DNA of 58,589 nucleotides from Candidatus Melainabacteria bacterium (lineage in GTDB: Bacteria > Cyanobacteriota > Vampirovibrionia > Obscuribacterales > Obscuribacteraceae): contig JACRFZ010000099.1 in NCBI GenBank assembly GCA_016212515.1, positions 1-58,589 on the forward strand. The letters run 5' to 3'. The translations under genes and the position numbers were made by a program. A model generated the notes under the pieces. That model did not search any database. It saw only the letters and a program-made list of their open reading frames with translations, and had not been told where the DNA came from. Below, in pieces: positions 9,737 to 18,683 of the stretch (position 1 is its first letter; each line of letters starts with the position of its first letter).

Positions 9737-9826
9737 ACGGGCGGAGTTTGAAATGTGAACGTGTTAGTGCCTTTTAGTGAACGAGAACGAGATGTGTACA
9801 TGGATTGTCAAAAAAGGAAGGGTATT

Positions 9827-10225
9827 GTGAAAGCGATTGGAATTAAGAGCGCAGGTAATTTGTCCAGAGTGTCTAAGGCGGCGAGCTTTCTGTCTTTCCT
9901 TCTTACTTTGTCGCTTTTCGGTGCAGGGTTGGCAATTTCCAGTATCAATTTTTGTGCCCCCGTCCAGGCAAAGAAAATGACGGTCTATGATCGGCAGGTA
10001 GCTTTGAGGAAAGAGATCGACGCCGGCGAAAAAAGCAAAGAGTTGACCCTCAAAGAAGCCGTCAAGTTGAGAGAAAAGCTGGAGTCAATAAACGAGAAGA
10101 AGGAAAAAATGCTTGCTAAGAATGGTGGCAAGTTGAGCTACAAAGACGAAGAGAAAATGGAGAAGTGGCTCAATGGCGTCAGTATCGATATTCAAAAGAA
10201 ACGGCTGGCCAAGCGAGTGCAGTAG
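9827..10225 (+). CDS. Small secreted charged helical protein, family A member 1
   Basis: About 132 residues: a signal peptide or anchor (FLSFLLTLSLFGAGLAI, then PVQAKK), then a highly charged helical domain rich in Lys and Glu. I place the start at GTG 9827 because AAGGAAGGG sits just upstream; longer in-frame starts exist at 9755 and 9800. The domain contains the pattern KELTxxEAxKLRxxLE and NGGKLSxxxExxMExxLN, which recurs in the protein at 25700-26338, so the two are paralogues. No enzymatic motif is visible. Function unknown; possibly a periplasmic or envelope-associated helical protein. Confidence 0.75.
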   Translation: MKAIGIKSAGNLSRVSKAASFLSFLLTLSLFGAGLAISSINFCAPVQAKKMTVYDRQVALRKEIDAGEKSKELTLKEAVKLREKLESINEKKEKMLAKNGGKLSYKDEEKMEKWLNGVSIDIQKKRLAKRVQ

Positions 10226-10252
10226 TTGGAGCCAAGTTTTTCAGAGGCACTT

Positions 10253-10852
10253 ATGCGCAAGCCCAGGGTAAGGTTCCTTGTTCCACTGTTGGTGCTTTTG
10301 TTGCTTTCCTCAAACGGTGCGCTCCATGCCGCTTCGTCCAGTCGAGAACTGGCATTAAAGTATGGCGTAGTTGTACCGGAAAATAACGTTGAGAACGTTG
10401 GTTTTGAAATCAAGGTGGCGCCGCCGGTTGCCCGTCCCGGCCAGCCGGTGAAAATTACCTTTGTAGTAAAAAATTTGTCCGGCAATGTGATTATTTTGCC
10501 CTGGCAGCATATGTACACAAGGTGTTTTTCCTATCGGGTTGTGGGTAAGCAGGGCCTTGTCTTTTGTGATCCGGAATATGGACTGGCACCCGGCGCCAGT
10601 GGCGTGGTCAAGCTTAAGGGCGGGGAGACCTACTCCGAGTCGGTTGTCTGGGATCAGCAAAAATTCCTTGGTGCAAGTGACTTTGGTCGCACTCCGGAGG
10701 GACAGGTATCCCCGGGTGATTATGTGATTGCCGCCAGTTTTAATCTGAAACGAAAAGAGAAGAGAAGTTCCGACCGGTCTGGACCTACCCGTGACTCGGC
10801 GTCGGCCCTTAAAAGCATCGGCGGTCTGGCTGGAATTTCCATAGTGCCTTAA
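10253..10852 (+). CDS. Secreted protein with BsuPI/Ig-like beta domain
   Basis: Signal peptide (RFLVPLLVLLLLSSNGALHAAS) followed by one beta-sandwich-like domain. The sequence PVARPGQPVKITFVVKNLSGNVIILP, the central CFSYRVVGKQGLVF, LKGGETYSESVVWDQQ and the terminal VSPGDYVIAASFNLK follow the layout of BsuPI-type (intracellular proteinase inhibitor-like) domains: paired hydrophobic strands, a pGQ.v turn, a W in the second half and pGxYxvxa at the end. Start chosen at ATG 10253 with AGAGG upstream. The gene begins 27 bases after the preceding stop, so the two form an operon. The domain family is assigned by pattern only; the ligand is unknown. Confidence 0.75.
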   Translation: MRKPRVRFLVPLLVLLLLSSNGALHAASSSRELALKYGVVVPENNVENVGFEIKVAPPVARPGQPVKITFVVKNLSGNVIILPWQHMYTRCFSYRVVGKQGLVFCDPEYGLAPGASGVVKLKGGETYSESVVWDQQKFLGASDFGRTPEGQVSPGDYVIAASFNLKRKEKRSSDRSGPTRDSASALKSIGGLAGISIVP

Positions 10853-10978
10853 TTTTGGAACGGATTGGTGGTTCAGGGAGTGTTCTGCTGCTTGCTAAGG
10901 TCAAGTTGTGGGTATGAAAATTTAGGCATCTCGTCAATCCTGCGACAGGTTCACCAGGGGTGAACGGATAGGGGTAAT

Positions 10979-11128
10979 ATGCAAATACTTGGAATTGTCT
11001 TAATGGTTATTGGGGCCATTATTTGGTGCGGAAACGTTTTCGGTTTTATGCCGACATTTCCGCTTGCCGGTTACCTGACCATAGCACTGGGTGCCTTTCT
11101 GTCAAGAAAAGCAAAGGCCAGCGCTTAA
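10979..11128 (+). CDS. 49-residue two-span membrane miniprotein
   Basis: A short frame, ATG at 10979 to TAA ending at 11128, encoding 49 residues. The N-terminal MQILGIVLMVIGAIIWCGNV and the later PLAGYLTIALGAFLS are two hydrophobic segments joined by a short FGFMPTFP turn; the tail is basic (SRKAKASA). AGGGG lies 6-8 bases upstream of the ATG. The size and hairpin topology resemble small bacterial membrane proteins of unknown function. It is followed by a predicted terminator and precedes the Na+/H+ antiporter. Confidence 0.65.
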   Translation: MQILGIVLMVIGAIIWCGNVFGFMPTFPLAGYLTIALGAFLSRKAKASA

Positions 11129-11167
11129 TCTGCCTGGCTTGACAGGGGGTCTCGCGTCAGGCTAGGA

Positions 11168-11193
11168 AGCGCTGGCAGCAGTTAGTGCTTTTT
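11168..11193 (+). terminator. Rho-independent-like hairpin with T5
   Basis: Stem AGCGCT pairing with AGTGCT (one G-U pair), a loop of ten bases, then five T residues. It lies 39 bases after the stop of the 49-aa membrane protein and well before the antiporter gene, which suits the end of the 9.8-11.1 kb transcription unit. The stem is short, so confidence is moderate. Confidence 0.4.
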
Positions 11194-11379
11194 CAATCAA
11201 ACGTCCAGCTAGCTCTATTAAAATGATCAGTATAATTGGGCATCCTCCAGGAAGCTCGATTGTTTGCTGCGGTCACTGATTGCGGCATTTGTGCTAGTGC
11301 TATTTGAGAAAGAGTCTAGTAGTATAGGTAGACCGGCTCGGTCGGCTTCATTTTAAGAGAGAGCTGTTTCAGGCGGTGA

Positions 11380-13047
11380 ATGGAAAGGGCGGTACTGATG
11401 CCGGAAACATTTCATGTGGATCTGTTTGTGGTGCTTCTTATCGTCACCGCCGCGGTAGCTATGACCGTTAAATGGGTTAAGCTGCCCTACTCCATTGCTT
11501 TAGTGATTGTTGGATTGTTCATTGGTGTTTTCCATCTTTTGCCGCCGGTGAAGATGACACCCGAATTGATTTTGCTGATTTTCTTGCCGGCAGTATTGTT
11601 TGAAGCATCCTGGAACATGGACATAGCCGAGTTGCACGCCAGTTGGCGTCCTGTTACGGCTCTTGCCACAATCGGAGTGGTTCTGAATATGCTGGTGGTG
11701 GCCCTTGGTATGCACATGCTTGCCGGTGTTCCGCTTCCTCCCGCATTTGTTTTTGGGGCGATGGTGGCGGCCACCGATCCGATTTCAGTGCTGGCGCTTT
11801 TCCGGAAGCTTGGCATGGACAGGCATTTGACCATGCTTCTGGAGGGAGAGAGCCTTTTCAATGATGGAACGGCGGTGGTGCTCTTTAAGATCGTGCTGGC
11901 TATGGTCTTGGCGGGTACAGTCTTTCATCCAACCGCAACGATTGGTCAGTTTTTTGTGGTTGTGCTGGGCGGGGCCACAATTGGCGCCAGTCTTGGCTAT
12001 GCAGCCTCTCGCGTTACCAGGCTCTTTGATGATCACCTGCTGGAGATTACTCTTACTGCCATTCTGGCCTATGGTTCTTATCTGTTGGCCGAGCAGATGC
12101 ATGTGTCGGCCGTGCTCAGCGTCGTAGCTGCCGGCGTTGTAATGGGCAACTACGGCAGTCGCACTGCGATGTCGCCCCTTACGCGCATGGCGGTCAATTC
12201 CTTCTGGGAATACACGGCCTTTGTCGTCAACTCGATGATATTTCTTTTGATTGGTTTGCAGGTTCAGTATGATCTGCTCCTCAAGTATGGTTTGCAGATC
12301 TCTGTAGGTATTTTGCTTGTGCTCATTGCCAGAGCCGTGGTTGTTTATGGGCTCTGTCCTTTTATCGGCTCCCGCCAGCACAAAATTCCGATGAAGTGGC
12401 GTCATCTCTTGTTCTGGGGGGCTTTGCGCGGTTCGCTGTGCATGGCCATGGCCTTGAGTATTCCCGAGGGCTATATGTACAAAGAGATGATTACGATCAC
12501 AACTTTTGGAGTGGTGCTCTTTACGCTGCTTGTTCCCGGTCTGACCATTGAGCCCCTGGTGCGCTTCTTGAAGATGACGGTGAGCGATTCCAGACAAGAG
12601 CAGTATCGAGTTTTGAAAGCTCAGTTGATTGCAAAGAAGCGGTCTCTGGCGTTCTTAACTTCTCAGTTTAAATCAGGAGCCATTTCGGCCGGTTCCTATG
12701 AAAAACTCAGCGCACAGGCGGAGAGCGATAAAGAGACCATTAGAAAGGAGATGGAGGACTTACACCTGGCGGATGCTTCAATCAAGCATCTGGAGGAAGA
12801 GGAGACTCTCCGTCGAATGCATGATATCGAGAGAGACTGCCTGCGGTCTCTAGTGAAAGAGGGCTTGATTTCAGAGGAAATTTTGCAAAAGTATCAGGCT
12901 GAGCAGGACGTGAAAGTCGCCGAACAGCAAGATGCGCTTATGCTTCCGCCTGAAAAAGAACCGAAACAGGAAACGCCGGATAGTTCCGGACAGGAAAGAG
13001 AAGTCCAGGTAACAGCCCTAGAGACAAAGGAATTTGGTGCTTCCTGA
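11380..13047 (+). CDS. Na+/H+ antiporter, CPA1 family
   Basis: Monovalent cation/proton antiporter of the inner membrane. About twelve hydrophobic segments span residues 10-400, with the CPA1 ion-site motifs LIFLPAVLFEASW, GAMVAATDPISVLALFRKLG (the ATDP unwound helix with the key Asp) and LEGESLFNDGTAVVLF (ND pair). The remaining about 130 residues form a charged cytoplasmic tail with predicted coiled coil (from about KKRSLAFLTSQFK), a usual place for regulation. Start at ATG 11380 after AGGCGGTGA; ATG 11398 is an alternative. It is preceded by 251 bases without a gene that contain the hairpin above. Role by family: pH and sodium homeostasis. Confidence 0.93.
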   Translation: MERAVLMPETFHVDLFVVLLIVTAAVAMTVKWVKLPYSIALVIVGLFIGVFHLLPPVKMTPELILLIFLPAVLFEASWNMDIAELHASWRPVTALATIGVVLNMLVVALGMHMLAGVPLPPAFVFGAMVAATDPISVLALFRKLGMDRHLTMLLEGESLFNDGTAVVLFKIVLAMVLAGTVFHPTATIGQFFVVVLGGATIGASLGYAASRVTRLFDDHLLEITLTAILAYGSYLLAEQMHVSAVLSVVAAGVVMGNYGSRTAMSPLTRMAVNSFWEYTAFVVNSMIFLLIGLQVQYDLLLKYGLQISVGILLVLIARAVVVYGLCPFIGSRQHKIPMKWRHLLFWGALRGSLCMAMALSIPEGYMYKEMITITTFGVVLFTLLVPGLTIEPLVRFLKMTVSDSRQEQYRVLKAQLIAKKRSLAFLTSQFKSGAISAGSYEKLSAQAESDKETIRKEMEDLHLADASIKHLEEEETLRRMHDIERDCLRSLVKEGLISEEILQKYQAEQDVKVAEQQDALMLPPEKEPKQETPDSSGQEREVQVTALETKEFGAS

Positions 13048-13055
13048 AGCTATCT

Positions 13056-13343
13056 TCAGTGCTCAAGCTGCGCCCATGATTTAGAGAGAACCGAATGGTT
13101 CGGTTCATTGACGGTTATCCAGTGTACATGGGTTTGATGAGCCCTGGCTGCGGTAGCCTTTTCAGACTCGGGAGTGTCTTCTTCCATCTGGCTTTGTGCC
13201 AGGCGGTTGTAGTAGTAGGCAATTAGTTGAATGCGCATCTTGGTGTTGGAGGCATCTTGATTTAGTGCATCCTCCAACATCTCAGCATCTTCCGGGCTCA
13301 GTCTCATGCCCTTTAAGTAAAGCTCCGTCTCCCGGCTGATCAT
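13056..13343 (-). CDS. Small TPR-like conserved protein
   Basis: 95 residues, no signal peptide. The sequence LSPEDAEMLEDALNQDASNTKMRIQLIAYYYNRL, then AHQTHVHWITVNEPNHSVL, matches a small helical domain seen in many bacteria in which a run of 'levels' (LExxLxxNPxDxxARxxLLxYY) is followed by RxxHVxWLIxNxPxxxxL. It is usually fused to or near TPR proteins. Function unknown. It lies 9 bases downstream of the cupin gene on the same strand, so the two form a short operon. Confidence 0.72.
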   Translation of the reverse strand: MISRETELYLKGMRLSPEDAEMLEDALNQDASNTKMRIQLIAYYYNRLAQSQMEEDTPESEKATAARAHQTHVHWITVNEPNHSVLSKSWAQLEH

Positions 13344-13352
13344 GACAATTCT

Positions 13353-13715
13353 CTATATGGTGGGATTGCTGTGGGCGGTAAAATGTTCGTCTTCTAAATT
13401 GCCGGTGTTACGCGTGCCCCTGGGTTCAAAAACAAGTACTTCGCACTCTTCTTCGGCAGCGCTGCGGTGTTCGATGCCCTGGGGGACTACCAGGCCATCT
13501 CCTGGTCCCAGATGAACTACCTTGTCGCGAAACTCAATTCGCATCTTTCCTTTCCAGACCAGGAAAAGTTCGTCTTCGCGCTCGTGCAGGTGCCAGGGGA
13601 ACTCTCCTTGCAGCTTTACCAGCTTCAGCTCTTGTTCATTCGGGCTGGCTACGACCTTTGGTTTCCAGTGATCGGTAAAGAGAGCAAATTTGTCTTGCAG
13701 GTTGAATTTTTCCAT
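13353..13715 (-). CDS. Cupin-domain protein
   Basis: A single small cupin barrel of 120 residues. Cupin motif 1 is visible as WHLHEREDELFLVWKGKMRI (His, His, Glu metal ligands) and motif 2 as GPGDGLVVPQGIEHR (His ligand). Such stand-alone cupins bind a divalent metal and act as isomerases, dioxygenases or ligand sensors; nothing here chooses among them. I start it at the ATG at 13715 (MEKFNLQDKFALF), since the 11 extra upstream residues are not cupin-like. It is transcribed ahead of the small TPR-like gene. Confidence 0.88.
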   Translation of the reverse strand: MEKFNLQDKFALFTDHWKPKVVASPNEQELKLVKLQGEFPWHLHEREDELFLVWKGKMRIEFRDKVVHLGPGDGLVVPQGIEHRSAAEEECEVLVFEPRGTRNTGNLEDEHFTAHSNPTI

Positions 13716-13840
13716 TGTCGATTTATTTTCGCTTCCAGTGCAGTACAAGATTGTAAGATTACCATTGCCGGGTTGAACAGGCCTAGTTTACTGTCAACTC
13801 TTAGAGTGTTTGGGACTAGCATTTTTGATGGGAGTAGAGC

Positions 13841-14725
13841 GTGTCTTCGCAAGTAAGAGCTGCCTGTATCGAGGATATTGAAGATGCAACAGATGTTTTC
13901 CTGACGACATTAGACGATTTGAAAAAGCGTAATGGGCTGCCTCCCACTCCCATGGACCGGAATGATTGGTTGCAGGGTTACACCCATGTGCTCCGTAATG
14001 GAGTTTTCAATGTTGTTGAGGTAGATGGTCGTGTGGTTGGACTGGCCAACGGAGTTGTACGCGATTCCATCTGGTTCTTGAGTGGTTTCTGGATGCTACC
14101 GCCCTATCAGGGTAAGGGTCTCGGGCGAGAGGTGATTGAGAAGACTTGGGCCGATGCCCGTGCTCACGGTGCTCAGCAGTTCTTTGTCTGGGCTTCCATA
14201 GATGCTGCCGCCCTGGGAAACTACATGCGCCTTGGTATGTTGCCGGGCTACCAGATTTTTACTCTGCGACTGAGTGAAGGTGCCCTGGCCGGGAAGTTAG
14301 GAAGTCGCCATAGTAGTTATGAGCTAGAGGAGCTTACGGTGCAGGCGGCTTGTGAGATTGATCGGGCCGTGCGAGCCACGGAGCGCCTTGTAGATCATCA
14401 ATACTGGTTGTTTGATGATAGTCGACAGGGTTATGCCGTTCGGTGCATGGGAGAATTAGTAGGTTACTTTTATTTGCGCAAAGGTGTTGTCGGCGCTCTA
14501 GCCTACCTTGACAAAGCCCATGAGCAGCCGATTCTTGATATCGCCATGAAGGAAGTGTTGAAAAACGGTGAGACTATCTTCTTCATGGTGCCCGGTATAA
14601 ATCGTTCTGCCCTCAGCTATCTAATGGGATTGTCTGCACGAATTGTCAGTTATTCTCATTTTCTTACCAGTGCACCGTTTGGTACTTTAGAAAATTACCT
14701 GCCATCGGGACCACTTCTCTATTAG
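13841..14725 (+). CDS. GNAT-family N-acetyltransferase, two-domain
   Basis: 294 residues. The N-terminal half is a GNAT fold with the acetyl-CoA pyrophosphate loop PPYQGKGLGREVIEK (Q/RxxGxG/A). The C-terminal half (from about LGSRHSSYELEELTVQ) looks like a second, degenerate GNAT-like domain lacking a clear CoA loop, a layout seen in some two-domain acetyltransferases. GTG start at 13841 with GGGAG six bases upstream. Substrate unknown. It is divergent from the cupin operon, with which it shares a 125-base intergenic region. Confidence 0.87.
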   Translation: MSSQVRAACIEDIEDATDVFLTTLDDLKKRNGLPPTPMDRNDWLQGYTHVLRNGVFNVVEVDGRVVGLANGVVRDSIWFLSGFWMLPPYQGKGLGREVIEKTWADARAHGAQQFFVWASIDAAALGNYMRLGMLPGYQIFTLRLSEGALAGKLGSRHSSYELEELTVQAACEIDRAVRATERLVDHQYWLFDDSRQGYAVRCMGELVGYFYLRKGVVGALAYLDKAHEQPILDIAMKEVLKNGETIFFMVPGINRSALSYLMGLSARIVSYSHFLTSAPFGTLENYLPSGPLLY

Positions 14726-14953
14726 TTTGCTGAATTCCTGATTCCAGTTAAGGGGAGACCGCCTGAATTGACGCTTCTGAAGGCGGGGTATTCCAGCCGT
14801 TCCTCTTGGGAGCAAACTTGGGGGATTTTCCGGGCGGAATTTCTATTTTCGGTTATCATCGAATTTGTGTTCTTTGTCTTTGGACCTTCCATAAGGTGGT
14901 CGTCTGATTTGGGCGAACAACGGGTTTGATGAAACGGGGAGATAGCCGAGGTA

Positions 14954-16804
14954 ATGTTAAGAATTAGAGGGGGCGGTGGATGGTATGACCGCTGTACCGA
15001 CCGGACTTTGTCTGTCGGATTGATGCCGCCTATAGGTGCCGGAGTTTTATCGATTGCGCTCAGTCTTTCTCTTGGGTTTGTAGGGGCGATCTTGGTTGCA
15101 CCCACTGCCTGTGCGGAGGATAGCGGGGCGCCGGCCTCTGCTGCTGCGGAGCATAAGAATGCTGAAAGCAAGTCCATCGTACTTACTGCCATGGAGGAAG
15201 AGTTGGAGCGGTCCATGCGCAAGTTGAAGAATGCCGCTGCCGCTCCGCTCTACTACTTGAGCTATAGTGTCTATGATGTGCAAACTCTAGATATTGGTGC
15301 TTCCTATGGTGCCCTCGGCTATGACGATGATAGTCGCAGCCGTAACCTCTACGTAGAACTGAGAGTCGGCGATAAGACTCTCGATAATACCCATCAATTC
15401 CGTTCTCAGGCACCGGCTGGCTCACCCCTGGCATTTGGGCGTGGCTATTCCGGGGGTGGTACCTTCCCGCTGGAGGACGATCGGGACGCCATTCGCACCC
15501 GGCTCTGGGATGCAACGGATGGTGCCTTCAAGCAGGCCCAGATCGATTATATGAGGGTAAAGACCAATCGGGATGTGCGTGTGGCAGAAGAAGACGCCAG
15601 CAGCGATTTCTCATCGGCATCTCCAGTAGTGCATAGTGAGCCGGAATCCCATATTGAAGTGGATAGAAAAATATGGGCCGAGAGGCTGCGCAAGGCTTCT
15701 GCTATCTTCAAGGAATTTGCGGAAATAAACGATTCTTCGGTTACCTTCAATGTCGAGCAGGTGCGGCGATTTCTGGTGAACTCCGAAGGGAGCCGTATCG
15801 AAGACAATCGCGATAGCTTGCGGATCACAGCAGAAGCAAGTGCCATCGCCAAAGACGGCATGGTTGTTCGTCTTTATGACGGGATAGAGGTGCCCAGGCA
15901 AGCTGATTTGCCCAGCCAGGAAAAGATCGAGGAAATGGTGCGCAAGTTGGCCAGGGCTGTGGTAGATCTGCGCAATGCACCGCCCGCACAACCCTTTGTT
16001 GGTCCTGCCATCCTCAACTCCAAAGCGGCGGGAGTATTCTTTCACGAAGTGCTCGGGCACCGAGTCGAGGGGCACAGGCAGAAGGATGAGACTGAAGGTC
16101 GTACCTTCGCCCAGAAAGTGGGTGAGCAGATTATGCCTGCCTTCATGTCGGTCTACGATGATCCTACTTGCACTTCTTTTGGTGCCAAACCCCTGGTGGG
16201 TTGGTATCGATTTGACAATGAGGGGGTACCGGCACAAAGGGTGCAGCTGGTCGAAAGAGGAGTCTTGAAAGGCTTTTTGATGGGGCGCAGTCCGATTCGT
16301 AATTTCGAGAGTTCAAATGGACATGGTCGGGGTGCTCCCGGGGCTTCTCCGGTGGCCAGGCAGGGGAATCTGATTATCGATTCAGCCAAGCGAGTGCCTT
16401 ACGGCAAGTTGAAAGCAATGCTCATCCAGGAGGCGAAAGCACAGCGCAAGCCTTATGGACTGATCATCGATGAGATTGCCGGCGGCTTTACCATCACGCA
16501 AACTTTCCAACCGCAGTCTTATTCGCTCTTACCGTTGCGGGTTACGCGTGTTTATGTGGATGGTCGTCCGGACGAGCTTACCCGCGGTGTAAATATAGTG
16601 GGAACTCCTTTGAGTTCGCTGGAGAAAATTGTTTGTGCAGCCAGGGATGACGATACATTTAACGGGCGCTGCGGGGCTGAGTCCGGCTGGGTGCCGGTTT
16701 CTGCCACTGCTCCCAGTCTCCTGGTGAAGAACATCGAGCTGGAAAAGGAATACAAGCAACAGGATCAACCACCAATTTTGCCGCCGCCGGTTGAGGGTAA
16801 GTAG
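14954..16804 (+). CDS. Exported TldD-family metalloprotease (intact active site)
   Basis: TldD/PmbA-family protein, which in E. coli (TldD/TldE) is a cytoplasmic zinc protease. Here an N-terminal hydrophobic segment (VLSIALSLSLGFVGAILVAPTACAED) indicates export. The metal motif HExxxH is intact: FFHEVLGHRVEGHR (His about 364, Glu 365, His 368). The third ligand corresponding to TldD Cys454 is probably Cys 573 in NGRCGAESGWVPVS. The family's C-terminal pattern (LVERGVLKGFLM, GHGRGA, RVYVDGRPDELTRG) is present. The partner gene starts 7 bases downstream. GAGG just before the ATG supports this start, though ATG 15023 also precedes the signal sequence. Probable periplasmic peptidase; substrate unknown. 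Confidence 0.92.
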   Translation: MLRIRGGGGWYDRCTDRTLSVGLMPPIGAGVLSIALSLSLGFVGAILVAPTACAEDSGAPASAAAEHKNAESKSIVLTAMEEELERSMRKLKNAAAAPLYYLSYSVYDVQTLDIGASYGALGYDDDSRSRNLYVELRVGDKTLDNTHQFRSQAPAGSPLAFGRGYSGGGTFPLEDDRDAIRTRLWDATDGAFKQAQIDYMRVKTNRDVRVAEEDASSDFSSASPVVHSEPESHIEVDRKIWAERLRKASAIFKEFAEINDSSVTFNVEQVRRFLVNSEGSRIEDNRDSLRITAEASAIAKDGMVVRLYDGIEVPRQADLPSQEKIEEMVRKLARAVVDLRNAPPAQPFVGPAILNSKAAGVFFHEVLGHRVEGHRQKDETEGRTFAQKVGEQIMPAFMSVYDDPTCTSFGAKPLVGWYRFDNEGVPAQRVQLVERGVLKGFLMGRSPIRNFESSNGHGRGAPGASPVARQGNLIIDSAKRVPYGKLKAMLIQEAKAQRKPYGLIIDEIAGGFTITQTFQPQSYSLLPLRVTRVYVDGRPDELTRGVNIVGTPLSSLEKIVCAARDDDTFNGRCGAESGWVPVSATAPSLLVKNIELEKEYKQQDQPPILPPPVEGK

Positions 16805-16811
16805 ATAATTC

Positions 16812-18599
16812 ATGTTTAGTGACAGCCGCTATTTTGGAAGAAGCATTCTTACCGGTGTTTTGGCCGGCAGTGTGTCATTACTTGCCTGTTTACTTGCTTC
16901 AGTGCCGGTTGGATTGGCTCAGGCGCCAGTGGCTGTCGACTTGCCGGTGTCGGCTCAGTTGCAATCCGCCTCCGGCAGCGAAAGCGAAAAGTCGGATGTG
17001 GTGCTGAAGGCCATGGGTGATGAACTGGCACGGACCATGAAAAGTCTCAAGTTGCCTGCTTATCCGCTCCCTTATTTTGGGTCCTTTGATGTTACCGATG
17101 AGCAGTCTATGCAGATTACTGCCAGTTTCGGGGCGCTCTCCAGCCGCGATGTAATGCGCAGTCGGCAGTCGGACATCACGCTTCGAGTCGGTGATAAACG
17201 CCTCGATAACTCTTCTATGGGAGCCGGTCTGGGCATGCTATCGCAAAGAGGCAGCCTGGTGCTGGAAGATAATTATGACGCTCTCCGACGCGATTTGTGG
17301 ATGCAGGCAGATCGTACATATAAACAAGCGGTGGAGTCTCTGACCAGTGCGAAAGCACAGTTGAAGTATGTGAATATCGAAGATCGTCCGGATTCCTTCT
17401 CTGATGCCAAGCCGGTCGTTAGCATCGGGCGGGGGGTAACATTGGACGCGGATCTCGAGCAGTGGTCAAAACGGATCAGGGCGCTTTCCAGCGTCTTCAA
17501 AGAATTTCGGTCAATTAGAGAATCGTCGGTTGTATTGAATGTGCGGGTTCGCACCAAGCGCCTTGTGAATAGTGAGGGGACCATAGTTAAGACCGGCGAA
17601 ACCGGGGCGCTGGTCTTTGTCAGTGCAGCGGCGCAGAGCAAAGACGGCATGACTATCTCCGACGGAGAAGTGTTTGCTGCCGACAAGGATAGTGAATTGC
17701 CCTCTCAGGAGGAAATGGAGTCTTCAATACGCCGGCTTTGCCAACGTATTGAGGCGCTGACCGCGGCGCCCCGTGCCGCTGATTATCAGGGGCCGGTCCT
17801 TTTCGAGAAACAAGCGGCCGGTGAACTGGTTGCTACTCTTTTGCCGTCTGTGGTTTGTGCTCGCGGTGACACAGGTTTTGGTTCCGACGAAGAACAGAAA
17901 CTTGGAAAGCCGGTTCTGGCAAATTCTATCAGTGTATTGGATGATCCAATCGTGAAGTCTTACAAGGGCAAGACCTTGAAGAGCGGTTGGAGTATTGATT
18001 ATGAAGGAGTGCAGACCAGACCCTTGAGACTTGTCGAGAAAGGTGTATTGAAGGAAGTATGCAGTACTCGCACGCCGAGTCAGTTGTCGAAGATTAGCAA
18101 CGGGCATAATCGCGGCGGCAGCGCCAGTCCCGGTCATTTGTTTCTGAGTAGTGACGCCGGTGTTGGATTGAGTGGTCTGCGCCAGAAGTTAATTGAAGAC
18201 GGCAAGAAAGAAGGGTTGGATTCTGTTTTGATTGTGCGGAGAACCATGCCATCATTTCTTGGCTCCGGTTCTTCGCGCTCACTTGATTTGATTCGCTTTA
18301 TAGGTGGACGCGGCAGCATATTTGGACCGAGTGTCGTTTACAAGGTTGATATAAAAACGGGAAAAGAGGAGTTGATTCGCGGTGCACGTATCAAGACTAT
18401 CTCTAAGAAAAACCTGTTGACCATGCAGGCGGCTAGTGATGATGCTGAAGTCTATACGGTATCTTATCCGACCGACCGGAGCGCTACGACCATAGGGCTT
18501 GTCACTCCCTCCGTTTTGCTCTCTGACGTGGAGTTCGCCAAACCGCAACGCACGACGGAACTACCTCCTTATCTAGAAAATCCCTATTTCGAGAAGTAA
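16812..18599 (+). CDS. Exported TldD/TldE-like paralogue lacking metal ligands
   Basis: Paralogue of the preceding protein over its full length (shared GALSSRD/RxxLxxELRVGDKxLDN, LxLEDxYDALRxxLWxxxDxxYKQA, FKEFxxIxxSSVxxN, VLDDPxxxSxxxK, LVEKGVLKxV, SNGHxRGxxxxP). It has a signal peptide (SVSLLACLLASVPVGLAQAP). In a gap-free alignment the HEVLGH site reads ATLLPS, so His/Glu/His are replaced by Ala/Thr/Ser, and the C-terminal Cys is also absent. This mirrors cytoplasmic TldE, the non-catalytic partner of TldD. The gene follows 7 bases after the intact copy, so a secreted heteromer is the natural reading. Confidence 0.9.
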   Translation: MFSDSRYFGRSILTGVLAGSVSLLACLLASVPVGLAQAPVAVDLPVSAQLQSASGSESEKSDVVLKAMGDELARTMKSLKLPAYPLPYFGSFDVTDEQSMQITASFGALSSRDVMRSRQSDITLRVGDKRLDNSSMGAGLGMLSQRGSLVLEDNYDALRRDLWMQADRTYKQAVESLTSAKAQLKYVNIEDRPDSFSDAKPVVSIGRGVTLDADLEQWSKRIRALSSVFKEFRSIRESSVVLNVRVRTKRLVNSEGTIVKTGETGALVFVSAAAQSKDGMTISDGEVFAADKDSELPSQEEMESSIRRLCQRIEALTAAPRAADYQGPVLFEKQAAGELVATLLPSVVCARGDTGFGSDEEQKLGKPVLANSISVLDDPIVKSYKGKTLKSGWSIDYEGVQTRPLRLVEKGVLKEVCSTRTPSQLSKISNGHNRGGSASPGHLFLSSDAGVGLSGLRQKLIEDGKKEGLDSVLIVRRTMPSFLGSGSSRSLDLIRFIGGRGSIFGPSVVYKVDIKTGKEELIRGARIKTISKKNLLTMQAASDDAEVYTVSYPTDRSATTIGLVTPSVLLSDVEFAKPQRTTELPPYLENPYFEK

Positions 18600-18683
18600 T
18601 AGAGAGCCAGGAGTTAGCCTTTGGGGCTGGTCCGTGTTGTCCAGGGCTGGGCTGGTTTTTGCTAAGAGTGCAGCGGGGAACGC

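Noticed and set aside
11231..11236. TATAAT as promoter for the antiporter
   Set aside because: A perfect -10 hexamer but no -35 at 16-19 bases and no extended -10; kept only as a note.
11785..12597. A 270-codon minus-strand frame under the antiporter
   Set aside because: It lies within the membrane-span region of a clear CPA1 antiporter and translates to a His/Gln-rich sequence without a domain.
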